DNA of 64,000 bases from Aquimarina pacifica (GTDB lineage: Bacteria; Bacteroidota; Bacteroidia; Flavobacteriales; Flavobacteriaceae). The position numbers and the translations under genes are program-made. The DNA lies in NCBI RefSeq assembly GCF_000520955.1, contig NZ_JACC01000013.1:62001-126000 (forward strand). Reading direction: 5' to 3'. A model generated the notes under the pieces. It was not told the DNA's origin. It was given only the letters and a program-made list of their open reading frames with translations, and did no database searches. Positions 55,113 to 63,923 of the stretch are shown one piece after another (the stretch's first letter is position 1; every line of letters begins with the position of its first letter).

Positions 55113-55628
55113 TTAAATTCCTTCTATTTCTTTTCTCAGTTTTTCTAATGCTCCATAGATACGTTTTTCTACTGCTTTTCGAGATATCCCGAGGAGTTCA
55201 GCTATTTCCTTGTGCTTCTTACCTTCTGCTCGATTCATCAAAAATGCCACTCGCTGTGGCTCTGTAAGATTAGACAAAGCAGTTTCGTATTTCTTGAGAT
55301 ATTCTTTTTCTTCGAGAACAAATTCTGGAGTTTCATGAGTTTTATCAATTGGTTTTATTTGCTGAAACTTAAATTTAACTGTGTTGTGTTTTAATTGATT
55401 TAAAGACAAATTATTTACCACTGTATATAAAAAGCTTTTTGCCTTCTGTAAAGAGACTTTATTACAATTATCCCATAGCTTAATAAAAGCTTCCTGCACC
55501 TGATCTTTCGGGTGTACTTGTTCACCGTATTTATAATAGAGGAAATTATGTAGCTCCTTTGAATGTTTTCGAAAAATCTCTGAAAATAGCTTTTCATCAC
55601 AAACATTAGAAAATAGATCTTTCGGCAT
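55113..55628 (-). CDS. ECF RNA polymerase sigma factor (FecI-like)
   Basis: A 171-aa sigma-70 family ECF factor. Region 2 includes KDQVQEAFIKLWDN (about residues 42-55) and region 4 includes LTEPQRVAFLMNRAEGKKHK followed by EIAELLGISRKAVEKRI (about 117-155). It should direct transcription of the FecR/TonB-receptor operon. It is the first gene of the leftward triad and is divergent from the lipoprotein gene at 55721. Confidence 0.95.
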   Translation of the reverse strand: MPKDLFSNVCDEKLFSEIFRKHSKELHNFLYYKYGEQVHPKDQVQEAFIKLWDNCNKVSLQKAKSFLYTVVNNLSLNQLKHNTVKFKFQQIKPIDKTHETPEFVLEEKEYLKKYETALSNLTEPQRVAFLMNRAEGKKHKEIAELLGISRKAVEKRIYGALEKLRKEIEGI

Positions 55629-55720
55629 TTTTTTGTTTAAAAGTAAAAAAAAAATGTCTTGCTACTTAGGAATTTGCGGATGTATATTGTTTTATATTTG
55701 ATAATAATGATCAATGTATT

Positions 55721-56386
55721 ATGAAAATGAGGAAATTAATACCATATTTTATTGTAAGTCTATTCATATTCTGTCAAGCTTGTCAAAAGGAAGAACAAGA
55801 AATTATTGTTCCGATAGATGACAATACTATTCCTAAAAATTCAGAACTGGGTGTTTTAATAAAAAACACCGTGCTTCATGATGGTTCTTATGATGACATA
55901 GTTGACCATAGTAATTGTTTTAGTATTAACCTGCCTTACTCGATACAATTAAATTCAGAGCTTTTTACGATCAATTCTATAGAGGATTATTTACAACTTA
56001 GTAATGGTGACGATATAAAAATACAATTTCCGGTTACAATAACATTCTCTAATCACCTACAAGAAAACGTAACGAACCAAACAACATTAGATCTTTTCTC
56101 TGCTAATTGTATAGAAGATGATGAAGATATAGAATGTATTGACTTTGTCTATCCTTTTCAAATCTCTTCTTTTGATAGCACAAAAAATCAATTAGCAACC
56201 CTTAACATTGCTCATGATCTTATGTTATTTGAATTGATGGATGATACGAATGATAATATATTAAGTATAAATTATCCAATTAATTTAATTTCGCATACTG
56301 GCCAAACTCATAATACGTTACATAATACAGACCTCCTTAATGCTATAAAAACGGTAGGAATGGAGTGCGATGAAAATGATAACTAA
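55721..56386 (+). CDS. Putative lipoprotein, Bacteroidota-type, unknown function
   Basis: A 221-aa protein with a lipoprotein leader (LFIFCQACQKEE, lipobox Cys about residue 21) and an Asp/Asn-rich mature part predicted mostly beta. It holds several Cys pairs (DHSNCFSIN, SANCIEDDEDIECIDF, VGMECDEND) that could form disulphides. I do not recognise the family. It is divergent from the ECF sigma gene, and closely followed by the fasciclin lipoprotein gene, so they are probably co-transcribed. Confidence 0.65.
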   Translation: MKMRKLIPYFIVSLFIFCQACQKEEQEIIVPIDDNTIPKNSELGVLIKNTVLHDGSYDDIVDHSNCFSINLPYSIQLNSELFTINSIEDYLQLSNGDDIKIQFPVTITFSNHLQENVTNQTTLDLFSANCIEDDEDIECIDFVYPFQISSFDSTKNQLATLNIAHDLMLFELMDDTNDNILSINYPINLISHTGQTHNTLHNTDLLNAIKTVGMECDENDN

Positions 56387-56480
56387 TGCCAAAAAAGTTA
56401 AAATAATGCTAAAATCAAAGGAAAGGGTTCGAATTTCATCCTTACGGTTGTTTAATCATCAAACAATAAAATTAAACAAA

Positions 56481-57842
56481 ATGAAACTTAAAGAAATTTT
56501 TAAAACCATTTTTATCACAATTTTTGCAATCACAATTTATTCATGCAGTGATGATGATGACTCAACCTTTATGGATGATTCTGGCGACACAACAACTATC
56601 GCCGATTTTGTAGCAGAAAACGCTGATTACAGTTCTTTACTTGCTGCATTAGAAAAAGCAGAACTTACATCTACTTTGGCATCTGATGGAAATTACACAG
56701 TATTCGCACCAAACAATGCCGCCTTTGATGCATTCCTATCTGACTTAGGAGTTACGCTGGATGATCTTACAAAAGATGACTTAACACCTATACTTCTTAA
56801 TCATGTCATAGGTGGATCGTTTACCTCGAGCCAATTAACAACAGGATACTTAGTTAATCTTGCTGATGTTAGCACTTATGTAAACGTATCAGATGGTGTT
56901 ACGATTAATGGAGATGCCACTGTTACGCAAGCCGATGTAGAGAGGTCCAACGGGATTATTCATGCTATTGACAAAGTTATTCCTTTGCCTACGCTCTTAA
57001 CATTTGTTGCAGCAGATCCAGAATTATCTTCACTCGCCGTAACCGCAACTACAACAGAAGGTTTCGCAACAGACTTCGCCGCAGTACTAGGCGCTGCTGA
57101 CAGCGACTTAACACTTCTAGCACCTGATAACGATGCTTTTACGGATTTAGGTGATATTTCTGGAGTATCAACAGATGCCTTAGAACAAATTTTATTAAAC
57201 CATGTTATAGCAGGAGGAATACAGTCCTCTGCATTATCTACAACATATAGCACAACATTAGCTTCATACTCAGATACTGATAATAATATAAGTATCTATA
57301 TCAATACAGATGACGGTGTTGCATTTAATGGTATATCTTCTGTATCAACGGCAGATATTATTGCAAGTAACGGAGTAATTCATATTGTCGATACAGTAAT
57401 AACTATACCTAGTGTAGTGACTTTTGCAACTGCTGACCCAAACTTTTCTACATTAGTATCTGCTTTAACAGAACTAACCCCAGAAACAGATTTTGCGGGA
57501 ATACTGAGTACTGATTTAGGTACCGACCCTGCTCCTTTTACAGTTTTTGCGCCAACAAATACCGCTTTTGATGCACTGGATGCTATCCCATCAGAAGATC
57601 CTCTTACGTCGGTACTACAATATCATGTAGTTTCTGGAGTTAATGTAAGAGCAGAGGATCTAACAAATGGCCAAGTTGTTACAACATTAGAAACGGGTAC
57701 TTTTACTGTTAACATCGGAGATGATGTTACAATTACAGATGAAGCCGAAGGAACTAGCACAGTAACTGCAACAAATGTACAAGCCTCTAATGGGGTAATA
57801 CATGTTATAGATACAGTACTTATTCCTGATAGTATCTTATAA
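56481..57842 (+). CDS. Lipoprotein with three fasciclin domains
   Basis: A 453-aa protein from the ATG at 56481, whose leader (FITIFAITIYSCSDDDD) has a lipobox; the frame extends 37 codons upstream into the previous gene without a leader. Three fasciclin domains follow at about residues 35-175, 178-310 and 312-453, each with TVFAPNNAAFDA-, TLLAPDNDAFTD- or TVFAPTNTAFDA-type strands and an 'SNGxIHxIDxV' ending. Fasciclin domains mediate adhesion or matrix binding at the cell surface. The Ca-rich acidic leader tail (SDDDDS) is typical of exported flavobacterial lipoproteins. Confidence 0.92.
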   Translation: MKLKEIFKTIFITIFAITIYSCSDDDDSTFMDDSGDTTTIADFVAENADYSSLLAALEKAELTSTLASDGNYTVFAPNNAAFDAFLSDLGVTLDDLTKDDLTPILLNHVIGGSFTSSQLTTGYLVNLADVSTYVNVSDGVTINGDATVTQADVERSNGIIHAIDKVIPLPTLLTFVAADPELSSLAVTATTTEGFATDFAAVLGAADSDLTLLAPDNDAFTDLGDISGVSTDALEQILLNHVIAGGIQSSALSTTYSTTLASYSDTDNNISIYINTDDGVAFNGISSVSTADIIASNGVIHIVDTVITIPSVVTFATADPNFSTLVSALTELTPETDFAGILSTDLGTDPAPFTVFAPTNTAFDALDAIPSEDPLTSVLQYHVVSGVNVRAEDLTNGQVVTTLETGTFTVNIGDDVTITDEAEGTSTVTATNVQASNGVIHVIDTVLIPDSIL

Positions 57843-57954
57843 ATCTCATTTTTGGGAAATCGAATTAATTAGACATAGGTTAGGGTAAATAATTTTACTT
57901 GAGCGAAAAAGATCACAAACTCAACTCGTTCTCCCCCCAGCGTGTCTAGTGACT
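57843..57954. other. Start of the 417-bp gap before ffh, nothing recognised
   Basis: Apart from the terminator that follows and the ffh promoter region near 58150-58259, this gap shows no gene, RNA or repeat I can name. Confidence 0.4.
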
Positions 57955-58002
57955 GCGGTCAGAAAGAATTTTTAATTAATTCTTTCTGATCGCTTTTTTT
58001 TT
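57955..58002 (+). terminator. Terminator after the fasciclin gene
   Basis: GCGGTCAGAAAGAATT pairs with AATTCTTTCTGATCGC (one G-T pair) across a short AT loop, followed by ten T on the plus strand. It is the strongest terminator in the gap, about 110 bases after the stop. Confidence 0.9.
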
Positions 58003-58259
58003 AGTAGTGTAACCATTAAATCGTTTACTAAGCAAAATCACAAAGAATACTGAATACTCGAACATAGATATACAGTCAAAATATCAAGCAAAAATGCGTA
58101 TTGTCAATTTCCTGTATTTCTTAAAATTGTTATCAAAATTTGGATAGAAAAATTTACTTATATAATTCTATAATTCCATTCTTTATTTATACACTTCAAA
58201 TCCTTAAATTTGCACCTAATCTATCGATAACGTTGGATTTTTTAAAATAAGAAAGATAT

Positions 58260-59588
58260 ATGTTTGATAATTTAAGTGATAAGCTAGACAAGGCATTACA
58301 TATTCTCAAGGGTCATGGACAGATAACAGAAGTAAATGTTGCTGAGACACTTAAGGAGGTACGTCGAGCGTTGGTTGATGCTGATGTAAATTATAAAATT
58401 GCAAAAGAATTTACAGCTACTGTAAAAGAGAAAGCATTAGGGCAAAATGTATTAAAAAGCCTTAAACCTGGACAATTAATGGTGAAGTTAGTCAAGGATG
58501 AACTAACTAAATTGATGGGTGGTGATGTTGCAGGAGTTGATTTATCAGGTAATCCCTCAATTATTTTGATGTCTGGATTACAAGGTTCTGGTAAAACCAC
58601 TTTTTCTGGAAAACTTGCCAATTTTCTTAAAACAAAAAAAACAAAAAAACCGCTTCTTGTAGCATGTGATGTATATCGTCCTGCCGCTATTGATCAATTA
58701 CATGTGGTAGGAGATCAAATCGGTGTTGAAGTTTTTAGTGATAGAGGCAATAATGATCCCGTAGCCATTGCAAAATCTGGTATTGACCATGCAAAAGCAA
58801 ATGGGTTTAACGTAGTTATTATTGATACCGCAGGACGTTTGGCTGTTGATGAGGCAATGATGACCGAGATTGCAAATATTCATAAAGCCATTACACCCAA
58901 TGAAACTCTATTTGTTGTAGATTCAATGACAGGGCAAGATGCCGTAAATACAGCAAAAGCCTTTAATGACATACTTAATTTTGACGGGGTAATCCTTACC
59001 AAACTTGATGGTGATACACGTGGAGGAGCTGCCATATCAATAAAATCTGTAGTTAATAAACCTATTAAGTTTATAGGTACTGGCGAAAAAATGGAGGCGA
59101 TAGATGTATTCTATCCTTCGCGTATGGCTGATCGTATTTTGGGTATGGGAGACGTTGTATCTCTTGTAGAAAGGGCTCAAGAACAATTTGACGAAGAAGA
59201 AGCAAGGAAGCTTCAAAAGAAAATTGCAAAAAACCAATTTGGATTTGATGATTTTCTAAAGCAAATTCAACAAATAAAAAAAATGGGGAATATGAAAGAC
59301 CTCATTGGCATGATCCCGGGAGCAGGAAAAATGATGAAAAATATGGATATCGATGATGATGCCTTTAAACACATAGAAGCTATTATTCACTCTATGACAC
59401 CAGAAGAAAGATCTAAGCCACAGATTATCAATTCAAGTAGAAAAAAACGTATCGGCAAAGGATCAGGAACATCAATACAACAAGTAAATCAACTTCTTAA
59501 ACAATTTGATCAAATGAGTAAAATGATGAAAATGATGCAAGGAGGAGGCGGAAAGCGTATGATGCAAATGATGGGAAAAATGCAATAA
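58260..59588 (+). CDS. ffh: Signal recognition particle protein Ffh
   Basis: A 442-aa SRP54/Ffh GTPase. The N domain is followed by the G domain with GLQGSGKTT (about residue 106), DVYRPAA, DTAGR, TKLDGDTRGG and the Met-rich M domain at the C-terminus (SKMMKMMQGGG). It binds signal sequences and 4.5S RNA and docks with FtsY at the membrane. Length is typical. It is followed by folD 43 bases downstream. Confidence 0.97.
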   Translation: MFDNLSDKLDKALHILKGHGQITEVNVAETLKEVRRALVDADVNYKIAKEFTATVKEKALGQNVLKSLKPGQLMVKLVKDELTKLMGGDVAGVDLSGNPSIILMSGLQGSGKTTFSGKLANFLKTKKTKKPLLVACDVYRPAAIDQLHVVGDQIGVEVFSDRGNNDPVAIAKSGIDHAKANGFNVVIIDTAGRLAVDEAMMTEIANIHKAITPNETLFVVDSMTGQDAVNTAKAFNDILNFDGVILTKLDGDTRGGAAISIKSVVNKPIKFIGTGEKMEAIDVFYPSRMADRILGMGDVVSLVERAQEQFDEEEARKLQKKIAKNQFGFDDFLKQIQQIKKMGNMKDLIGMIPGAGKMMKNMDIDDDAFKHIEAIIHSMTPEERSKPQIINSSRKKRIGKGSGTSIQQVNQLLKQFDQMSKMMKMMQGGGGKRMMQMMGKMQ

Positions 59589-59631
59589 TCAATTATTTAA
59601 GCGCAAGTTAAAACAAAGGTAAATAGGGGAA

Positions 59632-60519
59632 ATGGAAGTATTAGACGGAAAAAAAGTCAGTAACGATATCAAGGACGAAATCGCGTTAGAAGTTCAAAAA
59701 ATGAAAGAACGCGGAGAAAAAGTACCGCATCTTGCAGCAGTGCTTGTAGGTAATGATGGCGCAAGCCTTACATATGTAGGCAGCAAAGTTAAAGCATGTG
59801 AACGCATAGGGTTTGAATCTACTTTGGTAAAAATGCCCAGCACTACAAGTGAAGTTGAACTTTTGGCAAAAATTAAGGAACTTAATGAAAATGATGACAT
59901 CGATGGCTTTATAGTACAATTACCGCTGCCTCCGCAAATAGATACCCAAAAAGTTCTTCTATCAGTAAACCCTGACAAAGATGTTGATGGTTTTCATCCG
60001 ATGAATTTTGGTAAAATGGCATTAGATATGTCTACATTTATCCCAGCAACACCTTTTGGTATCTTAGAATTGTTAGAACGTTACAATGTAGACACTAAAG
60101 GAAAACACACGGTAGTTATAGGAAGGAGCCATATTGTAGGAAGACCTATGAGTATTTTAATGGGGCGCAAAGGGTGGCCTGGCAATTCTACTGTAACTCT
60201 TACTCATAGTCACACCAAAAACATTACTCAAATCATATCTCAAGCGGACATCGTAATCTCTGCCCTTGGAGTTCCCAACTTCTTAAAAGCTGAAATGGTT
60301 AAAGATGATGCTGTAGTAATTGACGTAGGAATAACAAGAGTTCCTGACGAAAATAGTAAAAAAGGATATAAGATTGTAGGAGATGTAGATTACGAAAGAG
60401 TAAGCGAAAAGGCCTCTTTTATCACTCCTGTGCCAGGAGGAGTAGGTCCTATGACCATCGCAATGCTACTCAAAAACACTCTTCTAGCCAGAGAAAGACA
60501 TCGCAACGCAAGTAAATAA
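59632..60519 (+). CDS. folD: Bifunctional methylenetetrahydrofolate dehydrogenase/cyclohydrolase
   Basis: A 295-aa FolD. Visible motifs are YVGSKVKACERIG with the catalytic Lys, GFIVQLPLPPQID, NPDKDVDGFHPMNFG, the NADP-binding VVIGRSHIVGRPMSILM and the ending PVPGGVGPMTIAMLL. It interconverts 5,10-methylene- and 10-formyl-tetrahydrofolate. Length is typical. Its 3' side carries a near-ideal terminator. Confidence 0.97.
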   Translation: MEVLDGKKVSNDIKDEIALEVQKMKERGEKVPHLAAVLVGNDGASLTYVGSKVKACERIGFESTLVKMPSTTSEVELLAKIKELNENDDIDGFIVQLPLPPQIDTQKVLLSVNPDKDVDGFHPMNFGKMALDMSTFIPATPFGILELLERYNVDTKGKHTVVIGRSHIVGRPMSILMGRKGWPGNSTVTLTHSHTKNITQIISQADIVISALGVPNFLKAEMVKDDAVVIDVGITRVPDENSKKGYKIVGDVDYERVSEKASFITPVPGGVGPMTIAMLLKNTLLARERHRNASK

Positions 60520-60540
60520 ATACATATTATAGTAGATTTT

Positions 60541-60590
60541 AAAAACAACAAACCCCGAATAATTTTAATTATTCGGGGTTTGTTGTTTTT
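60541..60590. terminator. Long perfect terminator of folD
   Basis: Two 24-bp perfectly complementary arms, with AACCCCGAATAATT at the core and only two central unpaired bases. Flanking A and T runs make it usable on both strands. Confidence 0.93.
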
Positions 60591-61091
60591 ATCCAATCTT
60601 ATTTCTACAACTTATTAAAAACTTAACGTTATGCTATAGGATTTACTTAAACATCTAATCTTAAAAAAAATCGTGACATATAATCCCACCTTTTATACTA
60701 TAATCCTGTTTTATATATACATATCTATAAACAAAGTTATAGTAATGAAATCTATATTACGCACTCTACCGCAACAGTAAAACAACTACATTATTACTAG
60801 TTTTCAAGAAACTTAAAAATCTATATTTCTATTCTAAAACTTTAATCAATATCATCAAACTATTGACCAAAAAAAGCCAAAACAAAGTAATTTAATTACT
60901 AAGTCCTGGCTTTTGAATATCCTAATTCTTTTATAATAAAAACAAAAGACTAAATTTTATCATTATTATAAAACAAGAATAATCAGGACTCATAAAAGAA
61001 TCCTGATTAAACTGTTACATTTATATTTTGGTGATTAAAATGTATGTAGTTTTTATTCTATATATGCTTTTATAGCATATACTATATAATC
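60591..61091. other. 500-bp intergenic region with nested inverted repeats
   Basis: No gene recognised. At 60871-60914 AAAAGCCA and TGGCTTTT enclose AGTAAT/ATTACT. At 60981-61008 AATCAGGA and TCCTGATT form a hairpin with a 12-base loop. AGTCCTG (60902-60908) and CAGGACT (60984-60990) also pair, so alternative folds are possible. The rightmost part lies just after the stop of the leftward SH3 gene and may hold its terminator. Confidence 0.45.
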
Positions 61092-62237
61092 TTAATTATC
61101 ATTAAAATCTTGCGGAGAAATGTCATCTTGCTGACCATTACCTAATTCTCCATTTGGTAATAAATCTAATGATAAGTTATATGATGGTACATTAATACCT
61201 TTACTAGTTTTTACCGTATTAAAATCTAGTATTTGTGCACTCTTTTCATATAATGCATTCTTAGTAAATGTTCCGAATCTCTTACCATTCTTTTCAGTTT
61301 CTTTCCATTCTCTACCGTAAGCAATTTTAAGGTAGTATTCACCTTCTGGTATGTTTCTGATAAACTGAGTAGTATTAGTATTAATATAAGTAACACGTAC
61401 CAACTCGTCTTGGTCTTTTGTCTTGCCCATTTTATACATCTTACAAACTACCTCAGTATTTTTACCTACTCTAATTTTAAGGTAGTTATCTAACTTGTAA
61501 TCAAACTTACCTTTAAAATTAAATGATTTAGGCGTAGCACCAGACTTGTATGTTTTTTTCTCCCAACTAGAATACTTGTCCTCTCTTGTAACGGACATAG
61601 TACCTGATCTAGATGGTGATGATGAACCAGAACCATATGAAGGAGTTACTGATTCTATTGGAGCTGAAGCTGTACTAATTCCCTTAGCAGCTCTTCTATT
61701 AGCTTCTTCAACAGCTCTTCTTGTTTCTTCTGTATCGGCTAATGCTCTTCTGGCAGCGTCATCCTTAGATCTTCTGGCAGCTTCTGCATCTGCTATAGCT
61801 TTGGCAGCATTTGCCTCTGCTTCTCTTTTTAAACGTTCAGCATCGGCGATTGCTCTTCTTGCTGCTTCTTCTGCAGCCTTTTTGGCAGCCTCTGCTTGTG
61901 CAATTGCTCTTGCTGCGGCTTGTTTTGCAGCTTCTCGTTTTGCAGCAGCTTCTGCTGCAGCTCTCTCTGCGTCGGCAATTCGACTATCTTCGGTCAATAG
62001 TTTGGTTATGACAAAACCGTTCATACTTTTGAACTGAATTGCACTCCAGTCACCATAGTTAGAACTCATTACATAAACTTGAGTCCCTTGAGGAACTTCA
62101 GCAATAATGTTAAAATTTAATCCGGGACCACTTCGAACCTCCAGTTTTTGGGCAGACATTAAGTATTGTCCGTCCTGAGCATGCGCAGTCGAAAACGTAA
62201 TCACCAAAAGCAGAATAAATGTAAAAATAGACTTCAT
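61092..62237 (-). CDS. Exported SH3b protein with a long Ala-rich helix
   Basis: A 381-aa protein with a signal peptide ending STAHAQ. An SH3b domain follows (about residues 27-83: KLEVRSGPGLNFNIIAEVPQ, GDWSAIQF, GFVITKLL). Residues about 86-195 are an uninterrupted Ala/Arg/Glu-rich helix (ADAERAAAEAAAKREAAKQA) with charge periodicity, like a coiled coil or a rigid TolA-type spacer. A Ser/Gly linker and a C-terminal beta domain (about 240-350) follow. I infer a peptidoglycan-binding envelope protein whose helix spans the periplasm. The C-terminal family is not recognised. Confidence 0.75.
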   Translation of the reverse strand: MKSIFTFILLLVITFSTAHAQDGQYLMSAQKLEVRSGPGLNFNIIAEVPQGTQVYVMSSNYGDWSAIQFKSMNGFVITKLLTEDSRIADAERAAAEAAAKREAAKQAAARAIAQAEAAKKAAEEAARRAIADAERLKREAEANAAKAIADAEAARRSKDDAARRALADTEETRRAVEEANRRAAKGISTASAPIESVTPSYGSGSSSPSRSGTMSVTREDKYSSWEKKTYKSGATPKSFNFKGKFDYKLDNYLKIRVGKNTEVVCKMYKMGKTKDQDELVRVTYINTNTTQFIRNIPEGEYYLKIAYGREWKETEKNGKRFGTFTKNALYEKSAQILDFNTVKTSKGINVPSYNLSLDLLPNGELGNGQQDDISPQDFNDN

Positions 62238-62388
62238 ATCTCTTGTTTTTAAGTAGATTGGGTTATAATTTATTTTAATTTAATTTTCTAAAAACTAAAA
62301 AATTTTCTTAAAAGTTATGTTTCAAAAAGAGTGCCAAACAGAGTTTTAATCTTTTTAACACAATTTTTACAATGTCTACTAACATTAT
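62238..62388. other. Proximal part of the 551-bp region upstream of the SH3 gene
   Basis: AT-rich, no gene. It includes one near-copy of the AAAACAC motif (TTAACACAA near 62355). The promoter of the SH3 gene is expected here, but no clear boxes could be assigned. Confidence 0.4.
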
Positions 62389-62607
62389 AAAACACAACAT
62401 TTTAAAAGAACTTTTTTGAATCTAACTATCTAATTTTTAGTGTTTTAAATGATCTTTTCTAGATCAAAACTTTATTGTTTTCTATTAAAACACTGAAAAG
62501 AAAACCATTAAATCATATTCAAAAGTAGTGTTTTATTATTAAAAACACAACTTGTTTTCATTTTATTTACACAAAAATAGCAATTTATTTCCATTGATTT
62601 GTGTTTT
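62389..62607. repeat. Cluster of six AAAACAC/GTGTTTT heptamers
   Basis: Exact copies lie at 62389-62395, 62440-62446 (reverse), 62487-62493, 62528-62534 (reverse), 62542-62548 and 62601-62607 (reverse). The pair at 62528/62542 forms an inverted repeat with a 7-base spacer. For this base composition I estimate well under one copy expected in this length. It may be a binding-site cluster for an unknown regulator of the SH3 gene. Confidence 0.55.
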
Positions 62608-62788
62608 TAAACGATTTTTTTATGTCTTACATCGGATTTAAACACATCCTCTAGGAAATTTCGTCGGCCTTTACTTTTGTGGGTTCATAATTTCTTAAAA
62701 TTAGCATAAAACAAAACAAACTAGCATATCTTAAGCCCATATACAAGTAATAACTTACAAAATATAATTTACTATTCTTGATACCCTT
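62608..62788. other. Spacer between the motif cluster and the msrA stop
   Basis: AT-rich, no recognisable gene, RNA or clear terminator. It completes the 551-base gap 62238-62788. Confidence 0.35.
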
Positions 62789-63442
62789 TTACTTGATCAG
62801 CTCAGGGAATTTTTTTTGAAATCTTTTTAATCTTGGTATTGATACATTTCGTATATAAGGGTTATTTGGATTTCTTTTTTCATAATCCTGATGATACTCC
62901 TCTCCTTTCCAAAATTTTTGAAATGGTACTATTTCTGAAGCAATATTTCTATTTAGTGCTTTACTCAATTTTTCTTTCTTTTCTTCAATTATCTTTTTTT
63001 GTGTTTCATTTTGATAAAAAATAATAGACCTATACTGAGATCCGTGATCAGGTCCTTGCCCATTTATTTGTGTTGGGTTTTGCGAGCCAAAATACACATC
63101 CACCAGTGTAGCGAAAGAAACAATTTTAGGATCATAAATCACCTCTACTGCTTCAGCATGACCGGTACGTCCGGTATTACTAGACTCATAAGTAGGGTTA
63201 CTGGTATGCCCCCCAGAATATCCAGATATAGATTCTTCTACACCAATAACACTTTCATAAATAGCTTCTACACACCAAAAGCATCCGCTTGCAAAATACG
63301 CTCTTTCTAACCCATTGATTGATGCAACCTCAATTGGATCTCTATCCTGAACAGAATAATTTTCTTTCTTTTGCGATTGGCCATTGCTCTGGCAGCCAAT
63401 CAACATTGTAATACTATACAATACAAACAAAACCTTTTTCAT
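62789..63442 (-). CDS. msrA: Peptide methionine sulfoxide reductase A, lipoprotein form
   Basis: A protein of 217 aa from the ATG at 63442, which gives a lipoprotein leader (LYSITMLIGCQS); the frame extends 37 more codons without a leader. The MsrA domain has the active-site GCFWCVEAIYESV, then GYSGGHTSNPTYE, GRTGHAEAVEV, and GSQYRSIIFY. It reduces Met-S-sulfoxide in proteins. As a lipoprotein it would protect envelope proteins. Resolving Cys residues near the C-terminus were not seen, so it may use a single-Cys or external thiol route. Confidence 0.93.
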   Translation of the reverse strand: MKKVLFVLYSITMLIGCQSNGQSQKKENYSVQDRDPIEVASINGLERAYFASGCFWCVEAIYESVIGVEESISGYSGGHTSNPTYESSNTGRTGHAEAVEVIYDPKIVSFATLVDVYFGSQNPTQINGQGPDHGSQYRSIIFYQNETQKKIIEEKKEKLSKALNRNIASEIVPFQKFWKGEEYHQDYEKRNPNNPYIRNVSIPRLKRFQKKFPELIK

Positions 63443-63835
63443 AATAAATTTTATTATTTGGTCTGATTTTCTAAAAAAACCTTTCATCCAATATAGTATA
63501 ACACCAATATTAATACTATTAAAATTGCATGAAAAGATAATAAGAATCTTCAAACATTCTATTACACTATTATTAAGGAAACAAATAACATTACATGTTC
63601 ATTTATCTAATATTTTTTTGAACAAAAGACAAAAAACTTAGGCATCTAAAGCTCCTTTCTTTAAATATAACTACATATAAAATCCACAAAGTTATTAAAT
63701 ACGTAATTCTTCAGCCCTATTTATTCTGGACCCAATATACTATACTACATATTCCAATCCATTCTTATTGAATGCAATTTATGTGTTTTTACATACAAAA
63801 TAATTTTAATTTTGATCGTCCAACTATATTTAATA
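63443..63835. other. Intergenic region between msrA and the citrate synthase terminator
   Basis: A rightward 85-codon frame at 63384-63641 overlaps the msrA 5' end and has poor composition; I reject it. No RNA gene or repeat was recognised. The msrA promoter should lie near 63450-63550. Confidence 0.4.
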
Positions 63836-63871
63836 AAAAAGCACCCACAAAATTATTTGCAGGTGCTTTTT
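63836..63871 (-). terminator. Terminator of the citrate synthase gene
   Basis: AAAAAGCACC pairs with GGTGCTTTTT; the leftward strand has a T run after the stem. It lies about 53 bases after the gltA stop codon at 63924. Confidence 0.85.
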
Positions 63872-63923
63872 GTTCAATAAATTAAATTGAATTAGTTCAT
63901 GATATAACTAATTCTACCTTTTT

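Noticed and set aside
61546..62037. 163-codon rightward frame inside the SH3 gene
   Set aside because: Antisense of the Ala-rich helix; periodic codons give a Leu/Ser/Ala-rich shadow, not a protein.
63384..63641. 85-codon rightward frame over the msrA 5' end
   Set aside because: Overlaps the well-supported msrA start and leader and has poor composition.
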